A stretch of DNA of 64,000 nt from Telluria beijingensis. GTDB lineage: Bacteria > Pseudomonadota > Gammaproteobacteria > Burkholderiales > Burkholderiaceae_D. Under the pieces are notes generated by a model that saw nothing but the letters and a program-made list of their open reading frames with translations, was not told the DNA's origin and did no database searches. Every line of letters starts with the position of its first letter. The stretch's first letter is position 1. Shown here one piece after another: positions 48,288 through 58,700 of this stretch. The stretch spans positions 1,537,335-1,601,334 of the forward strand of contig NZ_CP132480.1 in NCBI RefSeq assembly GCF_030770395.1, in the 5' to 3' direction. The position numbers and the translations under genes are program-made.

Positions 48288-50567
48288 ATGACAACTCAAC
48301 AACCTGCTATTCCTTCGTCGCTAGCACTTGCCGCCAGTTCGGTCCCTGATCGGTGGCAAAGTGACGTCGCGAAACAGCTTGCACCAGGGGAAAACGTTTT
48401 AAGCAGCGTGGAGGTTGACCTCGACGCGAAATTACATTTTTCGAAGGGCCTGGTGCTGGTCACCGACCGCCGCCTGCTGGCGCGCGCACCGGGCGAAGCG
48501 CAATGGCGCGCCTGGGAGCACCGTGCCGGCACCGCGCTGCGCCACCACGACCACGCCGGCGTCGGCCACCTCGAACTGGTCGACGAGCAGGGCTTGCTGG
48601 CCGGCTGGCGCTTCACCCTGGGCCAGAACCTGCACGCGATCCGTGTGAGCGATCACTTCCGCGACCAGGTAGAGAGCGTCGCGACCGGCGTCGCCGTCCG
48701 GCCGCCCGACCAGCACACGTGCCCGAGCTGCAAGGCGCCGCTGGAGCCGGACCAGGAAGACTGCCCGATCTGCGAAAAGGTGCTGCACACGCCACCGTCG
48801 ACCTGGACCCTGTTCCGCCTGTGGCGCTTCGCCCAGCCATATAAAGGGCAGTTGCTGCTGGGCTTCCTGCTGATGCTGGGCTCGACCGGCGCGCACATGA
48901 TTCCGCCCTACCTGACGATGCCGCTGATGGACAATGTCCTGATCCCGTACCAGAACGGGCAGGCCATCGATACCAGTCTTGTCTATTTATACATGGGCGG
49001 GCTGTTTGCCGCCGCACTGCTGGCCTGGCTGCTGGGCTGGGCCAAGACCTATGTGCTGGCGCTGGCGTCCGAACGGATCGGCGCCGACCTGCGCTCGACG
49101 ACGTATGAACACCTGATGCGCCTGTCGCTGGAATTTTTTGGCGGCAAGCGCACCGGCGACCTGATGGCGCGCATCGGCAGTGGCTCGGACCGGATTTGCG
49201 TCTTCCTGTCGCTACACCTGCTCGACTTCCTGTCGGATGTGCTGATGATCGTGATGACGGGCGTGATCCTGTTCACCATCAACCCGTGGCTGGCCGTGGT
49301 GACCCTGCTGCCGCTGCCCTTCATCGCCTGGATGATCCACATCGTGCGCGACAAACTGCGCACCGGCTTCGAGAAGATCGACCGCGTCTGGGGCGAGGTG
49401 ACCAATGTGCTGGCCGACACCATTCCCGGCATCCGGGTGGTGAAAGCCTTTGCCCAGGAAAAACGCGAAGCGGCGCGTTTCCGCGAGGCCAACAAGCACA
49501 ACCTGGCCGTCAACGATAAATTGAACCGGGTGTGGTCGCTGTTCTCGCCGACGGTGTCGTTCCTGACCGAGCTCGGTCTGCTCGTGATCTGGTGCTTCGG
49601 CATCTGGCAGGTGTCGCGCGGCGACATCACGGTGGGCACGCTGTCGGCCTTCATCGCCTATAGCGGCCGTTTCTACGTGCGCCTGGATTCGATGAGCCGC
49701 ATCGTGTCGGTGACGCAGAAGTCGGCCTCGGCCGCCAAGCGCATCTTCGACATCCTCGACCATGTGTCGAGCGTGCCGGACCCGGTCAATCCGGTCAAGG
49801 TGGACAAGATCGAGGGCAATATCGAGCTGCGCGAAGTCGGTTTCCGCTACGGCAACCGCGCGGTGAACCGCGGCATCTCGCTCAAGATCAAGGCCGGCGA
49901 GATGGTCGGCCTGGTCGGCCACAGCGGCTCGGGCAAGAGCACGCTGGTCAACCTGATCTGCCGCTTCTACGACGTGGCCGAGGGCGCGATCCTGCTCGAC
50001 GGCCAGGACATCCGCTCGTTCGCGGTGGCCGACTATCGCCGCAATATCGGCCTGGTGCTGCAGGAACCCTTCCTGTTCTTCGGCACCATCGCAGACAATA
50101 TCGCCTACGGCAAGCCGCATGCGACGCGCGAAGAGATCATCGCGGCGGCGCGCGCCGCCCACGCCCATGAATTCATCCTGCGCCTGCCGCAGGGCTACGA
50201 TTCGATGGTGGGCGAGCGCGGCCAGGGCCTGTCGGGCGGCGAGCGCCAGCGCATCTCGATCGCGCGCGCGCTGCTGATCGATCCGCCGATCCTGATCCTG
50301 GACGAAGCCACGTCGTCGGTGGACTCGGAAACCGAGAAAGAGATCCAGAAGGCGCTCGACAATCTGGTGCAGGGCCGCACCACGATCGCCATCGCGCACC
50401 GCCTGTCCACCCTGCACCGGGCCGACCGCCTGGTGGTGCTGGACCGCGGCGTGGTGGTCGAAGAAGGCAATCACGATGAATTGATGGCGCGCGAAGGCGC
50501 CTACCACCGGTTGTACGAGGCGCAGGCGCGCAACGTGGACCAGGACCTGGACGACAAGGACGCATGA
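48288..50567 (+). CDS. Cyanophycin-associated ABC transporter with N-terminal zinc ribbon
   Basis: This 759-residue exporter-type half-transporter fuses four parts. An N-terminal beta-rich domain (residues 1-135) resembles a PH-like sensing domain. A zinc ribbon follows (C145/C148 and C159/C162 in [18 protein letters not shown]). Then comes a six-helix ABC membrane domain (about 175-470) and an ATPase with Walker [10 protein letters not shown] at 544-552, the LSGGERQR signature, and [14 protein letters not shown]. Its place divergent to cphA'-cphA and coupled to a DUF1854 gene matches the cyanophycin-associated ABC transporter I recall from Burkholderiales. The substrate is unknown. The start is taken at MTTQQPA. 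Confidence 0.9.
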   Translation: MTTQQPAIPSSLALAASSVPDRWQSDVAKQLAPGENVLSSVEVDLDAKLHFSKGLVLVTDRRLLARAPGEAQWRAWEHRAGTALRHHDHAGVGHLELVDEQGLLAGWRFTLGQNLHAIRVSDHFRDQVESVATGVAVRPPDQHTCPSCKAPLEPDQEDCPICEKVLHTPPSTWTLFRLWRFAQPYKGQLLLGFLLMLGSTGAHMIPPYLTMPLMDNVLIPYQNGQAIDTSLVYLYMGGLFAAALLAWLLGWAKTYVLALASERIGADLRSTTYEHLMRLSLEFFGGKRTGDLMARIGSGSDRICVFLSLHLLDFLSDVLMIVMTGVILFTINPWLAVVTLLPLPFIAWMIHIVRDKLRTGFEKIDRVWGEVTNVLADTIPGIRVVKAFAQEKREAARFREANKHNLAVNDKLNRVWSLFSPTVSFLTELGLLVIWCFGIWQVSRGDITVGTLSAFIAYSGRFYVRLDSMSRIVSVTQKSASAAKRIFDILDHVSSVPDPVNPVKVDKIEGNIELREVGFRYGNRAVNRGISLKIKAGEMVGLVGHSGSGKSTLVNLICRFYDVAEGAILLDGQDIRSFAVADYRRNIGLVLQEPFLFFGTIADNIAYGKPHATREEIIAAARAAHAHEFILRLPQGYDSMVGERGQGLSGGERQRISIARALLIDPPILILDEATSSVDSETEKEIQKALDNLVQGRTTIAIAHRLSTLHRADRLVVLDRGVVVEEGNHDELMAREGAYHRLYEAQARNVDQDLDDKDA

Positions 50568-51043
50568 TGCAAGCACCGACCATCCCCTTCCAGCTGCGCC
50601 GCGACAGCTTCGGCAAGCTGGTGATCACCCTCGAAAACGGGGAAGAGTGGGTCGGCGTGACGCCGGTGCGCGCCTTCCCGATCCAGGCCCCGACCAGGGG
50701 AATCTCGCTGGTGCGCGACGGCGGCAAGGAAGTCGCCTGGATCGACGACCTGGACGAGGTTCCCGAGGCTGTCCGCGCCTTGATCGGCGAAGAGATCGAA
50801 GGCCGCGAATTCATCCCCGAGATCCTGGCGATCAAGGACGTGTCGAGCTTCGCTACGCCGTGCACCTGGACGGTGAAGACCGACCGCGGCGACACCGAGT
50901 TCGTGCTCAAGGTCGACGAGGACATCCGCCGTATCGGCGAGGCGTCGCTGCTCATCGCGGACAACCACGGCATCAATTTTTTGGTGCGCGATATGTTCAG
51001 GATCGACAAGCATAGCCGCAAGATCCTCGACCGCTTCCTGTGA
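50564..51043 (+). CDS. DUF1854 family protein, partner of the cyanophycin ABC transporter
   Basis: This 159-residue cytoplasmic protein has the DUF1854 pattern: LVITLENGEEWVGVTPVRAFPIQAPTRGISLV, EVAWIDDLDEVPEAVRALIGEEIEGREFIPEI and the closing DKHSRKILDRFL. Its function is unknown. It overlaps the ABC transporter stop (ATGATG junction), so the two are translated together and probably form a complex. The gene is not essential for the core CphA reaction, and may regulate or gate the transporter. Confidence 0.9.
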   Translation: MMQAPTIPFQLRRDSFGKLVITLENGEEWVGVTPVRAFPIQAPTRGISLVRDGGKEVAWIDDLDEVPEAVRALIGEEIEGREFIPEILAIKDVSSFATPCTWTVKTDRGDTEFVLKVDEDIRRIGEASLLIADNHGINFLVRDMFRIDKHSRKILDRFL

Positions 51044-51073
51044 ACCTGCATTGAACCGGGCGCCGGGCGTTTC

Positions 51074-51116
51074 GATCGCCCAGCGTTCGGCCGCCCACAT
51101 ACCCGCGTGGGCGATC
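51074..51116. repeat. Inverted repeat after DUF1854
   Basis: GATCGCCCA and TGGGCGATC are perfect 9-bp arms 25 bp apart, and an inner GCCCAC/GTGGGC stem lies between them. A terminator-like or regulatory hairpin is possible; no U-run follows. Confidence 0.45.
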
Positions 51117-51166
51117 GGGCTACAGTCTTCCCATCGGCCGCATGGCCATGCTTTCAGGAGAAGACG

Positions 51167-51703
51167 ATGGATTCCATCAACCGCAACCAACCCGAAGAAA
51201 ACCGCCGCGACCTGGCCGGCGTGGATGCCATCGAGCGCATCAAGGACATGATCGACGACGCCGATTCGTGCTTCTTCTGCACCGGCGACGGCCACGGCCC
51301 GAGCCGCGGCGTGCGGCCGATGAGCGTGCGCGAGACCGACGACGCCGGCGCCATCTGGTTCCTGAGCAGCATCGACAGCCACAAGAACCAGGAGCTGCAG
51401 GCCAATCCGACCGTCAAGCTGTTCTTCCAGTCGGGCAAGCATTCCGGCTTCCTGGAACTGGACGGCCTGGCCGAGATCTCGCAGGACAAGGCGCGCATCA
51501 AGCAGTTGTGGAACTCGATGCTCAAGACCTGGTTCACCGAGGGCGAAGACGATCCGCGCATCACCGTCATCAAGGTCGTGCCCAAGATCGGCTATTACTG
51601 GGACAACAAGCATGGCGATGCGGTGGCCGGCGTCAAGGTGGCAGTCGGCGCCGTGATCGGCAAGACGCTCGACGATTCGATCGAGGGTACACTGTCCTTC
51701 TAA
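51167..51703 (+). CDS. Pyridoxamine 5'-phosphate oxidase-fold protein (general stress protein 26-like)
   Basis: This 178-residue split-barrel flavin-binding protein has IKDMIDDADSCFFCTGDGHGPSRGVRPMSVRETDDAGAIWFLSS, then NPTVKLFFQSGKHSGFLELDGLAEI and the late WFTEGEDDPRITVIKVVPKIGYYWD. These are hallmarks of the YdaG/Gsp26 group. Such proteins bind FMN or FAD and respond to general stress; the reaction is not known. AGGAGA lies seven bases before the ATG. It follows the DUF1854 gene but with a 123-base gap holding an inverted repeat. Confidence 0.9.
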   Translation: MDSINRNQPEENRRDLAGVDAIERIKDMIDDADSCFFCTGDGHGPSRGVRPMSVRETDDAGAIWFLSSIDSHKNQELQANPTVKLFFQSGKHSGFLELDGLAEISQDKARIKQLWNSMLKTWFTEGEDDPRITVIKVVPKIGYYWDNKHGDAVAGVKVAVGAVIGKTLDDSIEGTLSF

Positions 51704-51725
51704 TCAAAGAGAAGGGGAGGGCGGG

Positions 51726-52970
51726 TTGCAGTTCATCCTGGTGACGTTCGGCTCGGCCGGCGACCTGTTCCCCTTCCTCTGGATGGGCCGCTGCCTGCGC
51801 GCGCGCGGGCACCGGGTCGACCTGCTCGGCCCGGAGCAGCATGCGCCGTTCGTCGAGTCGGCCGGGCTCACCTTCCACGGCCTGCCGGCCGATCCGGCGG
51901 TGCTCGACCATCCCGACCTGTGGCATCCGACCCGCGGCCTGGCCGTGGTGTGGCAAGCCACGCGGCCGGCAATGGCGCATCTGCCCCAACTGGTCGAGGC
52001 GCTTGCCGGCGACAAGCAGTGCGTACTGCTGGTCCATCCGCTGGCCTTGCCCGAGGCCGACCTGTGCCGGCTTGCCTCGCCAGGCATGAAGATCGCCACC
52101 ACCTACCTCGCGCCCGCCAACCTGCCGACCGTGCACGATCCGCTGCTGCTGGGACCGTGGAAGGTGCCGCGCTGGCTGCCGCATGGCGGGCGCCGCTGGC
52201 TGTGGCGCAGCCTTGCCGCGCGCTTCATCGATCCGGTGGCCTTGCCCAGCCTGAACGCGGCGCGCCGGCAGCATGGCCTGGCGCCGGTGCGCCGGCTGAT
52301 CGAGTACGTCCCCGCCGTGGCCGACCTGTCGCTGGCGCTGTTCCCCGACTGGTTCGCGGCGCCGCCGCTCGACTGGCCGCAGCCGCTGTTCCAGGCCGGC
52401 TTTCCGCTGTACGACCCCGATCCGGATGCGGCGCCGAGCTGTGAACTGCGGACCTTCCTGGCGGCAGGCATGGCGCCGGTGGTGTTCACGCCCGGCACCG
52501 GCAACCGCCAGGCGCGCGCCTACTTCGAGGCTGCGGCGCATGCAGTGGGTGCGCTCGGCCTGCGCGCGGTGTTCCTGACGCCGTACCGCGACCAACTGCC
52601 GCCCATCCTCCCGCCGGGCGTGTGCTGGCAGGAATACGTGCCCTTGAAAGCCTTGCTGCCGCACGTCGCGGCCCTGGTCCACCACGGCGGGATCGGCACC
52701 ACGGCCGAAGCCATGCGCGCCGGCCGGCCGCAACTGGTGGTGCCGCTGGCGCACGACCAGTTCGATAACGCGGCGCGGGTCGAGTCGCTGGGCGTCGGGG
52801 CCAGCCTGCATGCGCGGCGGGTGACGCCGGCGCGGATGGTCGAGGCCTTGCAGCGGGTGGTCGGCATTGAGGCCATGCAGGCGCGCTGCGCCGCCGTCGC
52901 CATCCGGTTCAATGGCGCCGGCAGCGCCGACCCGTTGTGCGACCGGCTGGAAGCGTTGGCCAGCGGCTAG
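51726..52970 (+). CDS. GT1-family glycosyltransferase (UGT/RhlB-like)
   Basis: This 414-residue GT-B fold glycosyltransferase has the N-terminal QFILVTFGSAGDLFPFLWMGRCLRARGHRV and the donor-binding signature HHGGIGTTAEAMRAGRPQLVVPLAHDQFDNA near residue 320. The closest pattern is the family of RhlB rhamnosyltransferases and sterol/flavonoid glucosyltransferases. The acceptor is unknown, perhaps a lipid or hydroxy-acid. The TTG start has a strong GGGAGG site upstream. Confidence 0.9.
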   Translation: MQFILVTFGSAGDLFPFLWMGRCLRARGHRVDLLGPEQHAPFVESAGLTFHGLPADPAVLDHPDLWHPTRGLAVVWQATRPAMAHLPQLVEALAGDKQCVLLVHPLALPEADLCRLASPGMKIATTYLAPANLPTVHDPLLLGPWKVPRWLPHGGRRWLWRSLAARFIDPVALPSLNAARRQHGLAPVRRLIEYVPAVADLSLALFPDWFAAPPLDWPQPLFQAGFPLYDPDPDAAPSCELRTFLAAGMAPVVFTPGTGNRQARAYFEAAAHAVGALGLRAVFLTPYRDQLPPILPPGVCWQEYVPLKALLPHVAALVHHGGIGTTAEAMRAGRPQLVVPLAHDQFDNAARVESLGVGASLHARRVTPARMVEALQRVVGIEAMQARCAAVAIRFNGAGSADPLCDRLEALASG

Positions 52971-53047
52971 CGCACTGTTGGAAAGCGCACCGACGCCGGC
53001 CTGCGCAAGGCGTCCAATGACGTTTCCAAGATCACGCTGGAGGGCAG

Positions 53048-55579
53048 ATGCCCGGCAAGAAGCCCCATCATGACGCCGCCGCAGACGGCTACGTCCACGT
53101 GCGCGGCGCGCGCGAACACAATCTGAAGAACGTCGACCTCGACATCCCGCGCGGGCAGCTGGTGGTGTTCACCGGCGTCTCGGGTTCCGGTAAATCGTCG
53201 CTGGCCTTCGGCACCCTGTATGCCGAGGCCCAGCGGCGCTACCTGGAATCGGTGTCGCCCTATGCGCGCCGCCTGTTCCACCAGATGCCAGTGCCCGAGG
53301 TCGACGAGATCGAGGGCCTGCCGCCGGCCGTCGCCCTGCAGCAGCAGCGCGGCACGCCGACTGCGCGCTCGTCGGTCGGCAGCGTCAGCACGCTCTCCAA
53401 CTCGCTGCGCATGCTGTACTCGCGCGCCGGCGATTATCCGAAAGGGCAGGAGCTGCTGTTTGCCGAGTCGTTCTCGCCCAACACCCCGCAAGGCGCCTGC
53501 CCGCGCTGCTCGGGCCTGGGCCGCATCTACGACGTGACCGAACAGTCGATGGTGCCGGACGACAGCCTCACGATCCGCGAGCGGGCGGTCGCCGCCTGGC
53601 CGCCGGCCTGGCATGGCCAGAACCTGCGCGACATCCTGGTCACTCTCGGCTACGACGTCGATACCCCGTGGCGCGACTTGCCGAAGAAGGACCGCGACTG
53701 GATCCTGTACACGGACGAGAGCCCGACGGTGCCGGTGTATGCCGGCTTGACCCCGAAAGAGACGAAAGCGGCCCTCAAGCGCAAGGATCCGCCCAGCTAC
53801 CAGGGCACGTTTACCGGCGTGCGGCGCTACGTGATGCAGACCTTCGCCAATACCGAAAGCGCGTCGATGAAGAAGCGCGTGGCGCGCTATATGGTCAGCA
53901 ACGCCTGTCCGGAGTGCGAAGGCAAGCGCCTGCGGCGCGAATCGCTGTCGGTGACCTTCGCCGGCCACGATATCGCCGAGATCTCGCGCCTGCCGCTGGC
54001 AAGGCTGGCCGAACTGCTCCAGCCCTACGCCGAAGGCAAGGACAAGCCAGGCAAGCAGCTGCACGCCGAGCAGCTGATCGTGCGCCGCCGCATCGCCGCC
54101 GACCTGGCCGCGCGCCTGGAGGTATTGCTGGCGCTGGGCCTGGGCTACCTGGCGCTCGAACGCAGCACGCCGACCCTGTCGCCGGGCGAATTGCAGCGCC
54201 TGCGCCTGGCCACGCAGGTGCGTTCGAGCCTGTTCGGCGTGGTGTACGTGCTCGACGAACCGTCGAGCGGCCTGCATCCGGCCGACACCGAAGCCTTGCT
54301 CGACGCGCTGGCCCAGCTGAAGGCGGCCGGCAATTCGCTGTTCGTGGTCGAGCATGCGCTGGACGTGATCCGCCAGGCCGACTGGCTGGTCGACGTCGGC
54401 CCGCTGGCCGGCGAGCGCGGCGGCCAGGTGCTGTATAGCGGGGTGCCGGAGGGCCTGCGCAAGGTCGAACGGTCGCAGACCCGGCGCTACCTGTTCGGCG
54501 AGGCGCCGCTGCCCCAGCGCACGCCGCGCGAGCCGACCGGCTGGCTGAAGCTCGAGGGCGTCCACCGAAACAACCTGCGCGACCTGGCCGTCGATTTTCC
54601 GCTCGGTGTGTTGACGAGTGTGACGGGCGTGTCGGGCTCCGGCAAGTCGAGCCTGGTGAGCCAGGTGCTGGTCGAGCTGGTCGGCCAGGCCCTGGGGCAG
54701 GGCGGTGCGGCGCTTGACGAACAACCGGAGGAACCCGACCTGGAACGCGACGAAGCACTGCCGCTGGAAGGCCGCATCGTGTCCGGCATGGAGGGTGTGC
54801 GGCGCCTGGTGCGGGTCGACCAGAAGCCGATCGGCCGCACGCCGCGCTCGAACCTGGCCACGTACACAGGCCTGTTCGACCAGGTGCGCAAGCTGTTCGC
54901 CGCCACCCCGGATGCGAAGAAGCGCCGCTACGACGCCGGGCGCTTCTCGTTCAATGTCGCCAAGGGCCGCTGCGAACACTGCGCCGGCGAGGGCTTCGTG
55001 ATGGTCGAGCTGTTGTTCCTGCCCAGCGTGTATGCGCCATGCCCGACCTGCGAAGGTGCGCGCTACAACGCGCAAACGCTCGAGGTGACGTATCGCGGCA
55101 AGAATATCGCCGAAGTGCTGCGCATGACGGTGGGCGAGGCGATCGACTTTTTCAGGGACGAAGCGCTGGTCGAGCGCTCGCTGGAAGTGCTGGACGAGGT
55201 GGGTCTCGACTACCTGCGCCTGGGCCAGCCGGCCACCGAGCTGTCGGGCGGCGAGGCGCAGCGCATCAAGCTGGCGTCCGAGCTGCAGCGCGCCACCCGC
55301 GGTAATGCGCTGTACGTGCTGGACGAACCGACCACCGGCCTGCATCCGGTCGACGCAGACCGCCTGATGGTGCAACTGAACCGCCTGGTCGATGCCGGCA
55401 ATACGGTGATCGTCGTCGAGCACACGATGCGGGTGGTGGCCGGCAGCGACTGGGTGATCGACGTCGGACCGGGCGCGGGCGACGAGGGCGGGAAGGTGGT
55501 GGCATCCGGCCCGCCGATGACTGTGGCGCGCAACAGGGCCAGCCGCACTGCGCCGTATCTGAAGCCGCACCTGGACTAG
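53048..55579 (+). CDS. UvrA-like ABC ATPase (UvrA2 type, without UvrB-binding domain)
   Basis: This 843-residue tandem ABC ATPase resembles UvrA, but is about 100 residues shorter than the usual excinuclease subunit. The first P-loop is GVSGSGKS (43-50), the second [13 protein letters not shown]. Zinc-module cysteines remain in CPRCSGLG and in CEHCAGEG...CPTCEGARY. The second signature is normal (LSGGEAQR), while the first is degenerate (LSPGELQR). The full UvrB-interaction domain appears absent. Such paralogues may scan DNA for adducts, export drugs or antagonise repair; the role here is open. Confidence 0.9.
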   Translation: MPGKKPHHDAAADGYVHVRGAREHNLKNVDLDIPRGQLVVFTGVSGSGKSSLAFGTLYAEAQRRYLESVSPYARRLFHQMPVPEVDEIEGLPPAVALQQQRGTPTARSSVGSVSTLSNSLRMLYSRAGDYPKGQELLFAESFSPNTPQGACPRCSGLGRIYDVTEQSMVPDDSLTIRERAVAAWPPAWHGQNLRDILVTLGYDVDTPWRDLPKKDRDWILYTDESPTVPVYAGLTPKETKAALKRKDPPSYQGTFTGVRRYVMQTFANTESASMKKRVARYMVSNACPECEGKRLRRESLSVTFAGHDIAEISRLPLARLAELLQPYAEGKDKPGKQLHAEQLIVRRRIAADLAARLEVLLALGLGYLALERSTPTLSPGELQRLRLATQVRSSLFGVVYVLDEPSSGLHPADTEALLDALAQLKAAGNSLFVVEHALDVIRQADWLVDVGPLAGERGGQVLYSGVPEGLRKVERSQTRRYLFGEAPLPQRTPREPTGWLKLEGVHRNNLRDLAVDFPLGVLTSVTGVSGSGKSSLVSQVLVELVGQALGQGGAALDEQPEEPDLERDEALPLEGRIVSGMEGVRRLVRVDQKPIGRTPRSNLATYTGLFDQVRKLFAATPDAKKRRYDAGRFSFNVAKGRCEHCAGEGFVMVELLFLPSVYAPCPTCEGARYNAQTLEVTYRGKNIAEVLRMTVGEAIDFFRDEALVERSLEVLDEVGLDYLRLGQPATELSGGEAQRIKLASELQRATRGNALYVLDEPTTGLHPVDADRLMVQLNRLVDAGNTVIVVEHTMRVVAGSDWVIDVGPGAGDEGGKVVASGPPMTVARNRASRTAPYLKPHLD

Positions 55580-55597
55580 CGCACACCGGGCGTACAG

Positions 55598-55615
55598 GCG
55601 CACTGAACAGTGCGC
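55598..55615 (+). terminator. Short palindromic hairpin after the uvrA-like gene
   Basis: GCGCACTG and CAGTGCGC are perfect 8-bp arms with only AA between them, 19 bases after the stop. No U-run follows. It may be a weak terminator or an operator. Confidence 0.4.
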
Positions 55616-55647
55616 GCATTCCGTATGCATTTTGATAAGATCGTGCC

Positions 55648-55674
55648 TGCGCAAGCTGGCGGCGTGCTTGCGCA
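55648..55674. repeat. Stem-loop in front of the hybrid kinase gene
   Basis: TGCGCAAGC and GCTTGCGCA are perfect 9-bp arms around a 9-base loop, about 80 bases before the kinase start. It could be a leader RNA structure or a binding site. Confidence 0.4.
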
Positions 55675-55754
55675 CGACCGTGCGTCTTTCGTGTGCGCTT
55701 GAATTCACATTTGCGTTACACTTAGGATATTTTTTTTCTATCAAAACAACAGGC

Positions 55755-58700
55755 ATGGCCGCTCCCACTATCGAAAACAGCGAGTTTCGCCGCATTCTTA
55801 CGCGCAATGTCGCATTGCCTTTAGGCATGAGTATCGTCAGCGCGATCGTCTTCGTCGGCATCATCGCCTACCTGATCAACAGCCTGACCTGGGTCGAGCA
55901 TTCCCAGAAGGTGATCGGCGGCGCCCATGAGATTCGCAAGCTGTCGGCCGAGATGGAATCGGGCATGCGCGGCTACCTGCTGGCGGGTGACGAGGAGTTC
56001 CTGGCGCCGTACCTGCTGTCGTCGCAGCGCATGTCGGTCAGCCTGGATGGCCTGGCCGACCTGGTCAAGGACAATATTGCCCAGGCCGAGCGCGTGACCC
56101 GGATCGCCCAGATCCAGAAGCAGTGGCAGGACTTCGCCCAGAACATGATCGAGCGTCGCCGTGCCAACGACATCAGTTATATCGACGCCGTGAGCAGTGG
56201 CCGCGGCAAGACGCTGACCGATGAAATGCGGCGCAACTTCGACCTGGTGCTGGCATCCGAAATGCGCCTGCTGCAAGAGCGCAGCGATGCCGCGCGCAGC
56301 ACCACGTTCTGGTCGGTGGCCGCCTTCCTGCTGCTCTCCGCGATCGTCGGCGCCAGCCTGGCCGCCTTCGGCCGGCGCCAGCTGGTGCGCCTGTCCGACA
56401 CCTATAACGAGGTGCTGGCGCACGAAGCCGAAAACAATGACAAGTTGCGCCACCAGGACTGGCTGCGTACCGGCCAAAACGAACTCAATGTGCGCAGCGC
56501 CGGCCAGATCAACCTCGAGCCGCTGGCCGACGCCGTGCTGCCCTATGTGGTGAAATACCTCGACGGCGTGATCGGCGCCATGTACGTGCGCAGCGACGAC
56601 GGTGCCATGCGCCGCATCGGCGCCTATGGCTTCACCCATACCGAGACCGAGCGCGCCGAGATCATCGCGCCGGGTTCCACGCTGGCCAGCAAGGCGGCCG
56701 AAGAAAACCGCCTGATGGTGCTCGACCAGCTCCCGGAGGGCTATATCAAGGTCAGCAGCAGCCTGGGCGAGGCGCCGCCGCGCGCCCTGGTCATCGCCCC
56801 GTTCCACAACCACGGCAAGGTCAAGGGCGTGTTCGAGATCGCCTTCCTGCGTCCGGTGGAGCTGCGCGACCGCGAATTCCTGGGCTTTATCGCGCAATCG
56901 GTCGGCGCCGCCATGGCGTCCGTGCTGTATCGCCAGCGCCTGCAGGACGCGCTGGAAGAAAGCCAGACCCTGAACGAGGAACTGCAGGTGCAGCAGGAAG
57001 AGCTGCGCACCGCCAACGAAGAGCTGGAAGAGCAGTCGCGCGCGCTGGAAGAATCGCAGTCGGCGCTGGAAAACCAGCAGGCCGAGCTGCGCACTACCAA
57101 CGACCAGCTGGCCGAGCAGGCGCTGAACCTCGACATGAAGAACTCGGCCCTGCAGTCGGCCCAGGAACAGCTGCACCAGCGCGCCGTGGAGCTCGAGAGC
57201 GCCAGCCGTTATAAATCCGAATTCCTGGCCAATATGTCGCACGAGCTGCGCACGCCGCTGAACAGCTCCCTGATCCTGGCCAAGCTGTTGGCCGACAACA
57301 GCGGCGGCAACCTCTCCGACGAACAGGTGCGCTTCGCCCAGACCATCTATTCGGCCGGCAACGACCTGCTCCAGCTGATCAACGACATCCTCGACATCTC
57401 GAAGGTGGAGGCGGGCAAGCTGGAACTGGTGCCCGAGGACGTGCCGGTGCGGCGCGTGGTCGAGGGCCTGGTGCGCACCTTCGAACCGTTGGCGCGCCAG
57501 AAGTCGCTCGAGTTCAAGATCAATGTCGACCCGGGCGTGCCGGCCAGCCTGCACACCGACCGCCAGCGCATGGAACAGATCCTCAAGAACCTGCTGTCGA
57601 ACGCCGTCAAGTTTACCGAGACCGGTTCGGTGAGCCTGTCGGTCTTGAGCACGCCGGAAGGCGACGTCGCGTTCCGGGTGCAGGACACCGGCATCGGCAT
57701 CGCGCAAGACCAGCAGGACAAGATCTTCGACGCCTTCCATCAGGCCGACGGCACCACCAGCCGCCGCTTCGGCGGCACCGGCCTGGGCCTGTCGATCACG
57801 CGCGACCTGACCCGCCTGCTGGGCGGCAGCGTGGCCGTGTCGAGCGCGCCGAACGAGGGCAGCGTGTTTACTCTCACCCTGCCGCGCGGGATTCCGGACG
57901 TGCCGGCGCCGGCCGAGCTGCCGACGACGTCGGCGCCGGTGCAGTTGCCGCCACCGGCGCCGCTGGCCGCTGCGCCAGCGCCGGTCCAGGCCGCGGCGCC
58001 GGCGGCGAGCGCCGAACCGCTGTCGACCTTCCCGGACGACCGCGACCAATCGGCGGCGGGGCGCCGCACCGTGCTGGTGGTCGAGGACGAGATGGCGTTC
58101 GCGCGCATCCTGTACGACCTGGCGCGCGAACTCGATTACCGCTGCCTGGTGGCGATGAGCGCCGACGAGGGCCTGGCGCTGGCCGTCAGCCAGCGTCCCG
58201 ACGCCGTGCTGCTGGACGTGCGCCTGCCGGACCGCTCGGGCCTGACCGTGCTGCAGCAAATGAAGGACAATCCGTCGACCCGCCACATCCCGGTGCACGT
58301 CATTTCGAGCATCGAGAGCGGCGGCGAAGCCCTGCACCTGGGCGCCATCGGCTATGCGCTGAAACCGACCAGCCGCGAAGACCTGGAAGAGGTGTTCCGC
58401 AAGCTGCAGGAAAAATCGAGCCAGAAAATCAAGCGCGTGCTGCTGGTCGAGGACGACGAGCGCCAGCGCGACAGCGTGGTGGCCCTGATCGCCGACGACG
58501 ACGTCGAGATCGCGGCCGTGGGCACCGCCAGCGAGGCGCTCACGCACCTCAAGAACGAGGTCTTCGATTGCATGATCATCGACCTCAAGCTGCCCGACAT
58601 GCAGGGCGGCGAGCTGCTCGAACGCATGTCGCACGAGGAGCTGTGCTCCTTCCCGCCGGTGATCGTGTACACCGGCCGCAACCTCACGCGCGACGAAGAA

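Noticed and set aside
52967..55864. A 965-codon minus-strand open frame
   Set aside because: Antisense shadow of the UvrA-like gene; low-complexity translation rich in His, Arg and Gln.
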